A DNA stretch of 64,000 nt from Mesodorylaimus sp. YZB2_4. Taxonomy: Eukaryota > Nematoda > Enoplea > Dorylaimida > Dorylaimidae. The notes under the pieces were generated by a model. The model was given only the letters and a program-made list of their open reading frames with translations. It did no database searches and was not told the DNA's origin. The stretch lies in NCBI GenBank assembly GCA_030248295.1, contig JASANH010001455.1:434001-498000 (forward strand), written 5' to 3'. The position numbers and the translations under genes were made by a program. The stretch's first letter is position 1; each line of letters opens with the position of its first letter. Below are positions 1 to 29,622 of this stretch, piece after piece.

Positions 1-405
1 ACGGCGCTAAAAAATGTTTCGCCAATTTTATGGTTAAATTCAGTTCCTAGAGGCGGGATTATTTATCAGGTATGGCGAACATATTTCCCGAAATAAAGTT
101 CAAACCAGGAAAAGCCAATTTTTTAATGGTTTCTTTACTAAATAAAATTTTTGTGATTTTTGTTTTTTCAGGTCCCGATGCCAATCAGTGAAAAAAGGAG
201 TCGTTTTCGCGGATTTCAATTTATTCGCGACGCAGCTCGAGATCGTGAACGACATAAAGAGCAGCGAATGTTGGCTGATGAAAAATTAGCAACCGATCTT
301 GTCGATGCTTACTACAATACCGGCGTATTGATTAAGAAAAAACAAGATTTATATCGCGTTTGTGAAGCGAATAAGACGTACGCTAGTTATAGATGGCAAA
401 AATAG
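1..405 (+). CDS. MRPS7: Mitochondrial ribosomal protein uS7m (MRPS7), C-terminal part
   Basis: Structural protein of the small mitoribosomal subunit. The left edge of the window cuts the gene. Two exons are visible: 1-69 (open from the first base, donor GT at 70) and 172-405 (after TTTTTTCAG, stop TAG). The junction reads GGIIYQ-VPMPISEKRSRFRGF, matching the 'GGxxYQVPVP' stretch of animal MRPS7. The last third keeps the hallmarks of the family: a basic helix, LADEKLATDLVDAYYNTG, KKKQDLYRVCEANK, and a terminal YASYRW close to the 'AHYRWW' end of vertebrate MRPS7. An AATAAA lies at 924-929, though it is far downstream. Seen: splice sites, phases and motifs. Inferred: that the 5' exons lie to the left. 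Identity is quite secure; the alternative is another uS7 paralogue. Confidence 0.88.
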
Positions 406-1600
406 TCCTAAAATTGCTTCTTTTTGTGAATTTCGTGTAGTAAAAGCTTTGCAAATTGATTTAAGGGTTTCTTCTTTGAATATCGGGTTTTTGAATTCCA
501 AACATTTTGTTTTTGCAAAGTTTTAAATTTTTAGGATGCTTATTTTTCATGTTTTTAGACTATTCGGATTTTCAACTCGGTGTTCGCAATTCTTGTCGTA
601 TTTTAGTTTTGGTCTCAATCGGAAAATGCCGCATAAAAACGATGCCTTATTTTGTCCGGCTCCGCAAGTGGTTCGCGATTTTTGTTTGGAAGGTTAGCCA
701 GTTTGTGAAATTCTTGGATTTGTGCATATTCTATAAAAATGGGAATTTTCTACGTCATGTTTTTGGAATTTTCAAAAAAACAAAATTCACTAAGCTTGCG
801 ATGCAAAATGCGCATGGGCAAGTCAAAAACTTGAATTCCCGCGGATTTCTCATTGTTCAGCAGGTTCAAGCTGCTTATGGCAAACCATGGCGAGTAGTTT
901 TCTTGGGACGGTAATTTCCGCTAAATAAAATAGATTCCTCTTTCGCATTTCGGCTTTTATTGGACATTTGAATGATCCGGTGAAATAATTATTAAAATCG
1001 CGCTAACATGCCTTTTTTGTGGTAAGCAGCGTGAATCTGCTGAACCATGACAAATCCGCGGGAATTCAAGTTTTTGACTTGTCGATGGGTTTCTAGGTAT
1101 TTAGATGAAAAATTGTCTCTCAAAATCAAATGTCTAAAAAATTTTTTAAAAACCAGATAATTTTTTAGTAAATTTAGCACTTTTCATTCCAATGGGAGAA
1201 ATGTGGAAAATCAAGAAATTTTAAAAGGGCTTGGAAAATTGGAATATTTGAGCCAAAGTCAGAAGAAAATGTGAGTGCATTTTGTGAGGTTCAAACTTAT
1301 GAATCTCACGCCTTTTCTATGTCATTGTTGATCGTGCTGGAAATAAGTTGGAATAATTTCTTTAGTCGAGGAGTAGTTTTCGAAAAAGTTTAGGGGAAAA
1401 TCGAACTTTTGTCTGTAAAATCATTTTGCTGGCCTTGTATAAACATTTTTTAAGTTAGTTTTGCGGTTATTTTATCCTTTTAAATGAAGGCCCGGAAAAG
1501 AAACAAATTTTTTAAAGAAAATACGGTATTTTTAAAAAGCCATTTTTTCGCATCAATTTTTTGAAAAATCACGAAAATGTGAGTTCTTTCAGAATAAAAA
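406..1600. other. Intergenic region between MRPS7 and the Tudor gene
   Basis: This AT-rich stretch of about 1.2 kb has no exon I can support. Its only structure is an imperfect inverted repeat (815-881 versus 1020-1089) and an acceptor-like TTCTTTCAG ending about eight bases before the Tudor start codon. The longest open frame (507-914) owes its end to the repeat and has no recognisable motif. Confidence 0.6.
815..1089. repeat. Fold-back (inverted repeat) element
   Basis: The arm at about 815-881 (containing CAAGTCAAAAACTTGAATTC then CCGCGGATTT) reappears in reverse complement at about 1020-1089. Around 85-90 percent of bases match over roughly 65 bp, and the spacer is about 140 bp. The block GTCAAAAACTTGAATTCCCG is identical in both arms. 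It could be a small MITE or a fold-back element. No coding content is seen. Confidence 0.75.
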
Positions 1601-3434
1601 ATGGATGACCAGGATGCGAAAAGTAATTTTTGAAATTTTTCCTCAATTTTAGAGCTTTATCCACAATATTTATTTCGTTATTTGACACCTCGCGAACCAT
1701 CGTCGGATAAAGAAGATTTACAAATATGCTCTTTGGTGCACGTAACATCGCCGGCCAAATTTGTTTTACAATGCGACACCGATCGTCGAATTTCGGATCG
1801 TTTATCGCACGATTTAGCAAAAATTTACGATTCGCCCGAGACGCGTAATAATTTTCATGTCACTGACGAATTCTTGCATCCGGGCGTGCCCGTGGCTGCT
1901 CGTTACATAGTTTCGGATGATTTGCGTTGGTATCGAGCCATTATCGTCGATATCGATCGTACTGCGTCCGCCAATCAGAAACCGATACGCGTTCGATTCG
2001 TCGATTTTGGCAATTATCAACAAAATGAGGTCAGCGAATTGAAATTGATGCCGATCGATGTTGGTAACGATCCGCCGTTAGCCATCAAGGCTCGATTAAA
2101 AGGTTTGTGTTTTGGAATTTTTTAAAATTTTTAAGGGTCTTTGATAAAATTTGAGAAATTTTCGATTTTTGGGTAAGACGGTAGATTAGTGCGACTTTTT
2201 GTAATCTAAATAATATTTTTTTAAACACGGGATAATCGCAGAATTGGAAGCCCAAAAAACGCGATTTGGCCTCGAGCCTGCACAAATCGCTGATCTAATT
2301 CAAAATTTGAAATTCCCACCCTTTTCGGTATAAAAATAAATCGGCGCAGCCCTTATTTTCGGGCGTAATTTTCTTGACAGTGAGCGTGTAAAATTTAAGG
2401 ATATTTTGTAGGCATAGCAGTCATAGTCCAGACATTTTTAAATTTTGAATGCGCGCGGTTTTTTATTAAGTATTGGCAAAAGTCGGATGGTAAAAGCGGG
2501 TTGGACTCGTGGTTTATGTATCTTTTATATTTCCGAATCAAGACTAATATTTTTAATCGAATTTCCGCCAATTTAGGATCCGCAGGTTCAGCGATATCTG
2601 CACAGGCATACAACAGAATTGGCGGTAATTTAAATTTTAAGTTTGTAGAAGTGTCAAAAACCAAAATTTTGCTGTAACGGTTAGTCTAAAAATAAATGAA
2701 CATTTTAGGAACTCGCGAAGATGAACAATTCGAAGAATCGATAATTGAAAATTTTCGAAAATGGAATAATACGACATTGAAAGAACATCGTTGCTTGGTA
2801 AAATTTTGCGCTTTCGATGCGGCCGCCAATGAATATTTGGTTCGATTATTTGATGCGACTATTGGCGGAGAATTCATTTTGCAATCGGAAGGTCGTGAAT
2901 TATCGTCGTTGAATGGTCCCGAAGGTGGCGCTAACGAGATCGATGATTTGATCAAATTGGACGACGAAGAACGAACGAACGATGTTGATTTGCTGGGTTC
3001 AATGCCTGTGGCTGCGCAGCCGATCACGAATTCGAAATTATTGCCATTCGAAGATGAGTTGAAAGAAGTTTTTGGCGGTGGTTTATCGAACGATGCTGGT
3101 CCGAGTACGTCGTCGAATGGAATCGAACCTATTTGCAATGGTGTTGTCGAGAATGGACATCTTAATAATTCGAATAAAGAATGTCAAACTGAAATAAGTT
3201 TAATGGAAGAAAACATTGAAGAAGCTGGCGGCGACTCGGCTCCTCGGGGCTACGATCCATTTACTGATCCACGTTTCAAAAATCTCATGGAGAAATATCC
3301 GAATATGTTCGAATATATGAAATTGTGCGGAGGTAAGTAAAAAAAAGGCGGGTGGGAGATATCTAATATGCATTCCAGGTTTTGGTGCTGCGAAAAGTTT
3401 TTTCTTAATTCTAATTTTTTTTCCAAAACCATGA
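1601..3434 (+). CDS. Tudor-domain protein
   Basis: Exons 1601-1622, 1653-2102, 2709-3332 and 3379-3434 join in phase to give a protein of about 383 residues. Residues of exon 2 carry a Tudor core: HPGVPVAARYIVSDDLRWYRA followed by VRFVDFGNYQQNEV, the classic aromatic-cage strand pattern. Flanking segments (PPLAIKARLKG and a C-terminal VKFCAFDAAANEYLVRLFD) look like the outer part of an extended Tudor (SN-like) fold. Such domains bind methylated arginines, for example on Piwi proteins, in germ-granule and small-RNA pathways. The tail is acidic and of low complexity. The start is ATG at 1601, eight bases behind a strong acceptor-like TTCTTTCAG, so trans-splicing is plausible. AATAAA lies at 3618-3623. 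I cannot name the exact family member. It converges on SNX29. Confidence 0.8.
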
Positions 3435-3643
3435 AAACGGTTATCATGTAAACTGGTGATTTAAAATACTATGTATAAAATGTTTTTTTTTCGTGAGACG
3501 AATCGAATTCAAAATTTATTTGGTGGCTATACTTTATTTGCCGGAAGTGTTTTAATTTTTAAAAAAATTAGAATATGAATTATGCACAAGGACCCAATAG
3601 AAATTAAACATTTGCACAATAAAAATAACCTTAGATCACCCAT

Positions 3644-14052
<10,409 letters not shown>

Positions 14053-14309
14053 ATTTCTCTGACTTTTTCGTCACCCAGGCATCAACCGACGACCGCCGAC
14101 TAAACGCACGACCTTTTCCCTTTTTTCACGGAAGAAAAATTTGATTAGCGGGCTTAGCAGACAGCACCTCAAAACAACTGCTTACCTCAATCAGGAATGG
14201 TGCGGGCGCAAAGTGTGCGCGGCTGTCTGTGGCGAACAGTTATTGATCAAAATCAGTTTCGATCGATATTTTGAGTTTTTGTTTTTGTAAAATCTGTGCA
14301 AATAAAAAT
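14053..14309. promoter_or_regulatory. Shared divergent promoter region of SNX29 and the SR factor
   Basis: The two start codons, at 14052 (-) and 14310 (+), are only 257 bp apart and point away from each other. The core promoters and 5' ends of both genes must therefore lie here unless non-coding upstream exons exist. I see no obvious TATA box. Inferred from gene positions. Confidence 0.55.
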
Positions 14310-15311
14310 ATGCAACGAGCTCAGCTGTTTATTGGACGCCTTCCGCGGGAGACTCGTCGAAGTGATCTAGAAGATATTTTCAAACGATATGGACGAGTAA
14401 CGCGATGCGATGTTAGGATGGGTGAGTTTCCGATCGCGAGTGTTTTTTTGGTGATGAAGAAAGACAATATTATCAAAGATAATGTTAAATGGTTCCTGAA
14501 CTTACATGCATGTGGGCGAATTTCTCTCAGATTTCAATCAAATGATTTCTTTTTTAGGTTTGGCGACTGGTAAGTTTTCGTTGACGATGGTATCTTCTGT
14601 CCACGAGTTTAAAAATTTTGCTATTTTTGTTCGCTGACACACTCCCTAAGCACCTTCATTTTTTAGCCTATGCGTTTATCGACTTTGATGACCATCGGGA
14701 TGCCGAGGTAAGATTTCGTTTTTCCATCCCCTGTAGTTTAAAGAATTCACTTTTCTAGGATGCCTTAAAATACGAGAATGGTCGCGATATCCGTGGTCAA
14801 CGCATGGTCGTCGAATGGGCAATCGACGATGTAAATTTCAATTTCTGCAATTTTAGCAATTAATTCCATCTTCACATTCTTTCCAGGCCAAATACGGACG
14901 CGCAGGTGGGCGGCGAGGAGGCGGGGATCGTGGCGAACGCCGCTCTTATCGTCGCAGTCGATCTCGTTCCAGAAGCAGGTACAGCAGCCCCGTAGAATGC
15001 GGAGAGACGTAGTTGTGCGTCGATCCGATATACAGGCAGTGTATTATTTTGATCGACGATCGATCACAGCCCAATTCTCGTTCTTCGTTCCGCTGCCGCA
15101 TCTAGGAGTGGGACGCCGAACGGGCGACGCAACGATAGGCGTAAACGAAGTCCCAGCAGGAGCCGAAGTCGATCGCCATCCAACGAGAAAAAAGGCGAGG
15201 GGTAAGTCCAGCATGGTGATCGTGTATAAAAATGTGAACATCGTCTTTTTCAGGGATCGATCCCGTTCCCGATCGCAATCACGCTCCCGCTCTCGTTCAA
15301 ACAGCAAATAA
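14310..15311 (+). CDS. SR-family splicing factor (one RRM + RS tail)
   Basis: Exons 14310-14421, 14558-14569 (12 nt), 14667-14707, 14759-14830, 14887-14978, 15106-15201 and 15254-15311 join in phase. The RRM has RNP2 LFIGRL, RNP1-like AYAFIDFDD, then RDAEDALKYENGRDIRGQRM. A Gly/Arg linker (AGGRRGGGDRGERR) and an arginine-serine tail (SRSRSRSQSRSRSRS) follow. This is the plan of SRSF3/4/5/6/7-type factors, which bind exonic enhancers and recruit spliceosome parts in the nucleus. I cannot choose among them. Reading through the intron after 14978 meets an in-frame TAG at about 15010, so intron retention would truncate the RS tail. Dropping the 12-nt exon also keeps the frame. Confidence 0.88.
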
Positions 15312-15504
15312 GAAATGACGAAGAATCGTTGGTGCAGCGAATTTGTTGCCGTGCGTGTAGTCGATGGATAAATCTTCTTTTGGACAGGATTTGAATTTTG
15401 GGAAATATCAATTATGTGTTGGATATGTTTATTTAAGGTTTATTTTGGACTTTAAAAAACAAGGGAATCGAAAACCCAATTTCTTTCAATCACGTGGCAA
15501 TCTT

Positions 15505-16400
15505 CTACAATGCGGTCCTTTTTACTTGTAGTTTTTTCTTTGCTTCATTTTCTTTCCTGAAACACAAAAAAATTGGTTCAAATTTTATATAAAATTTAAA
15601 CTGAACTCTTACTCTGTTCTCCTTTCTTCGATGTCTTCCTTCACGCTTTTCGGTGTTTTCGTTTCGTCTGCACATTGACGAATTGAGAATCGTAATTTGT
15701 CCAAGCAGTCTGCAACGTTCAAGGAAGCGGATGCTGTCCGTTCACTTCGAACGATGAAATAACCGTTTTTATCGATTCGGTATTTGTACTGGAAAAATTC
15801 GAAAAACCACTGCATCTTATGTCATTTTTACAGTTATCAAAATTAGAATCGAATAAACACTTTGTCCTTGCATCTATTTCGAATGCCCTTCCCACAAAAA
15901 AGGCCGCTTATGTCAAAATTGAAAAAGCGCGCGAATTCAAATGTTGAAATCAAAATATTTCAGCGATTCAGAATTTCGAACTTCTACATCTTTATTTTAA
16001 CGTTCAAACTATTTTCAACTCACATTTACCTTATCTAGCGTTGAAACCGCAAGTTGTCGAAGCAAAAACCCAACGATTTACCTTTTCGAAAAATTTATTT
16101 CGAACTGGTTGGGATATCCAATCGCATTGATCCACGCGAAATTTTATTTCCGCTCTGATTGGTCTGCAAGCTACAAAAACACTTTCTAAATTTTAAATAT
16201 TTACTATTTTCCAGCTCATGTTTACTTTCTCCAGCGTTTATTCCGCCAGTCATCGAAGCAAATCCGTGAGAAATTGTTACCTTTTCCAACGGAATCGTGC
16301 CATCGAAAAATTCTTTTGAAAAGCATCGATGATTCAAATTTCCGAGATGAACATTCTTTAGCAAAATCCTCGTCAATGATCTTCGAAGATTATAAAACAT
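15505..16400 (-). CDS. Mitochondrial mL62/ICT1-like protein with altered GGQ
   Basis: Exons 16226-16400 (ATG at 16400), 16082-16170, 15613-15788 and 15505-15556 join in phase to about 163 residues. The N-terminus (MFYNLRRSLTRILLKNVHL) is basic and amphipathic, like a mitochondrial import signal. IPLEKVTISHGFAS is followed by MTGGINAGE, where the ICT1/RF family has GPGGQN. Then come RAEIKFRVDQCDWISQPVRNK, YFIVRSERTASAS-LNVADCLDKL and a Lys-rich tail, all as in ICT1 (mL62), the ribosome-bound peptidyl-tRNA hydrolase that rescues stalled mitoribosomes. The catalytic Gln is Ile here, so hydrolysis is doubtful. Part of exon 1 is repeated, degenerate, in the next intron but one. It converges on the SR gene. 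Confidence 0.82.
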
Positions 16401-17175
16401 TTTCGATCAATAGAAACTGATATAATCTTTAAAATAAATTACACTTCGTAGAATTCTCAATTTCTCAAAATTTCTTTGAATTCTCACTGTAGCAACATTT
16501 GATGCTCAGGTACCAACTGCCTATGACAAAACCGCGCACATTCAAACATCGACTTCCTTACAAGCGCCCTTTAAACCAGACATCATCGCCGACCAACACG
16601 AACATCAGTCATCAATTTATTTACGGAACAATAATCTCCGCGCAAGCATTCGATTCAAATTCATTCTAAACATTCCTTTCCATAAACACACGCCTTTAAA
16701 ACAAGCCGACATGCCCTCTCCAAAAAACACGTTTCTCATTTTCCCTCGTTTCCCTAATTCTAAACACATCAAATTTCATCTTACTCATAAGAACACCAAA
16801 AAATAAACGAACCGTTATTACCGATGCACAATCACAAAAATGCACGAGGTTGCACTGTGTACCAAATAAACCACACCCACACCCGACCCCACAACATCGA
16901 CCATAAGTCTTCGGCCGAGAAATAAATCAATAAATCATGTAAAAACCGCGTAAAATGCAAGCGACCACGAAAAATCAAAAGAAATCCATCAAGACGAAAG
17001 AGAGATACCAGAAACAAATAAAATTTCCACCACGACTGACGACAAAGGGAGAAAATGGACAGTAGTTGACCGCTGCCAATAAAGTGTCCTTGTCACACAC
17101 TCGCCATTAAAACGTGCCGAGAAGACAAAGTACAATAATATTTAAGTAAAACGACGAGAATAAATTTGCAGTCCC
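16401..17175. other. Intergenic region between mL62 and FoxK
   Basis: 775 bp holding the 5' flank of mL62 and the 3' end of FoxK, which are tandem on the minus strand. No exon, RNA gene or repeat is supported. The base composition is A/C-rich on the plus strand. Confidence 0.6.
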
Positions 17176-27284
<10,109 letters not shown>

Positions 27285-29622
27285 TTTTCTTACTTTTTTT
27301 TCGTTTGAGGTCAAAATTTAAACCGGTATTTTGAAAATTATCGATTAATAATAAATTTTGGAAACGTCAGGCATTGAAAATTTTTACGCCGTCTTTGTTT
27401 TTGTTTCACAGTGAAAAAGGGGGGGCGCACACGTTTTCGCGAGAGAAAACGCCGGCCAGCGGCTGACGACGATAGGCCTGAAACGAATGCCAAAAACACG
27501 CTTTTATTGGTTATGGCGAGGTGGAAGATTGAAAAAAAGAGCCAGCGCAGCAGAGAACATGGAGATAGCGTGGAATTAGGTGCTGGCGCAGAGACATAGG
27601 TACAACGCTCTCTTTCTCCCGCCTACGCCTAGTACGAGTTGAAGAGCGAAAGCCCGGCGTGCGCTCGAGCGAACGCGAATTTTGCAACGCCAACGAGTGC
27701 ACACGAGGCCCGAAGCCAAGAAAATATTGAACACGACAGGCGACTGTGCAACCGAGCAAACTTAACCAACCAAGCAAGCACCCAGTGCCGATGCGCAGAA
27801 CAAGTTCTTCGAGGCACCCGTTTTCTTATCGGCGTTCCTTTTTCATCCACATTTCCTCGACGAAGAAGAAAAATGAAGAAAATACGAAAAGCCCTCGCCC
27901 GCTCGACCTCCTTATAGCAGCCAATGCTATTCGAGAACGAGCCAGCCCAGACGCCCAACCGGAACCCACTGCCCGCATCGATCCAACAATACAGTATGCC
28001 CGCGCGTGCGTGTGCGGCCGCCCCCCTCAGATTCAGGTAGTCGGAAAATCCGGACGAGAAAAAAAACTGAACCTTTTTGAATCGATTCCAAACCAACTAT
28101 CTCTTTCTCTCGGCTTCTATCAACTGAGCCGACCAGCTCGGCAGCTCGTCGTCGAGTAGTCGACCCGTGCAGCCATTTCCAATTTTTACATTTGGCACTG
28201 CACCAACGCCTAGCAGCCATGCCAATCTCGTGCGACTGGCTTGGTGCGATGCGCGAGTTTATAGCCGACATTGGTTTCCGTCCAAGGCACCACCGCAAAC
28301 CCGCACAATCGCTCGCTCCGACTGACAACTTTGAAAAATCGATATCGCCCCTTGCCAAACATACACTTATCACCGATGCGCAACGGTCTTATGTTTACAG
28401 CCGTTTTTATTTCGTATTCCAAATATGATACTTTAACTTTAAATAGAAATAGCTCCGCAAAATGAAAAGGTTTGAACTCAATACGCTGAATCTGAAACGT
28501 TATTTTACACACCTATGCAGAAAAAGCATTTATGATCCCTGAAAGCAGAATGAAAAATAGAATGAAACTACGAGTAGATCCATGGTCAACACAGATGATA
28601 AAAAAGATACGCATGGCTATACTTGAGGAATCCCTCGAGTATAGCCTTGAAGATAAGGCCTTGCAAAAATGAGTAAAATACGGTTTCAGATGAAACGCAA
28701 AATATATACATACTACATTTTTCAATACCTGACACATATCACGATTAGAAGCAGTTGACAGACGATTATGCACCTCTCTACCCCACAGCTTTGCAAAAAG
28801 AAAAAGCATCGACCTCAGAAGACTGAATCTGAAACTATATTTTACACATCCCATGCAAGAATACGTTTTACAGTCTAGTGAAATCAAAATATTACGAAGA
28901 CAAAACTGTCCAAGAGTCAAAACCATGGATCGTCAAAACCGTTAAAAACTAATAAGGGGTCACATCCTTGTAGAAATGAGTAAAATATGGTCTCAGCAAG
29001 GACGTTACAAATAAGCAAAACTCACATCCACTTATCACCGCCGTGCAATGGTCTTATCATGTTTTTATTTCATAATCCTAATGTGATACTTTAAATTGAA
29101 GAAATCCACAAAGAGAAAAAGCATTGACCCCAATTTACTAAATCTGAAACTATATTTTACACATCCCATGCAAAAAGAATTCACTATCTTAATGAAAGCA
29201 GGAAGGAAAATTAAACTGACCAAGGGTCAAAACCGTTGATAAAAATAGATTAAAAGGCATCAAAAATGAGTAAAATGTGGTTTCAGATATGACCACATTA
29301 TTTATTATCCAACAAATTTCACAGTCTGGTGCAGATCGACAGACGTTTATCCAACTCACTATCGTGCAGCTTTGCAAAAATGAATCCTGAAAAACGAAAA
29401 AGGAAAATTTCAAATTTGGCGCTCTTTTGCCACTCATGACAAATGCACACGAATTTACACGTGTTGGCGCCACAGTGTGCGATTGCCTTTCTCGCAGACA
29501 ACACGACAATTTCGTTCATCACAATTGTTTATCGAGATTATATTTATTTTTGATCGATTGATTTCTCGTGCGATTTGGCCAGAAAGTGGACGAGTGGTAA
29601 TAAAGTGTTTACGCCGACGAAA
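27285..29622. other. Intergenic region between FoxK and GOLT1
   Basis: The two genes diverge here, so promoters of both should lie inside. 27400-28350 is relatively GC-rich and has open frames on both strands that resemble no protein I know. 28350-29400 is an imperfect direct repeat. No RNA gene is supported. Confidence 0.55.
28350..29400. repeat. Imperfect direct repeats (about 300-650 bp apart)
   Basis: The phrases ACTTATCACCG..GCAA(C/T)GGTCTTAT (28366 and 29031), CTGAATCTGAAAC.TATTTTACACA (about 28486, 28830 and 29140), GAGTAAAATA(C/T)GGT(T/C)TCAG (about 28670, 28978 and 29267) and AGCTTTGCAAAAA recur in the same order. They mark three diverged copies of one unit, probably an old tandem or dispersed repeat. 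Confidence 0.65.

Noticed and set aside
507-914. 135-codon frame after MRPS7
   Set aside because: Its C-terminal part is one arm of the inverted repeat; AT-rich with no motif.
27400-28430. Gene upstream of FoxK (several open frames on both strands)
   Set aside because: The frames overlap antiparallel in GC-rich DNA, and none shows a domain or consistent splice sites; more likely promoter or 5' UTR.
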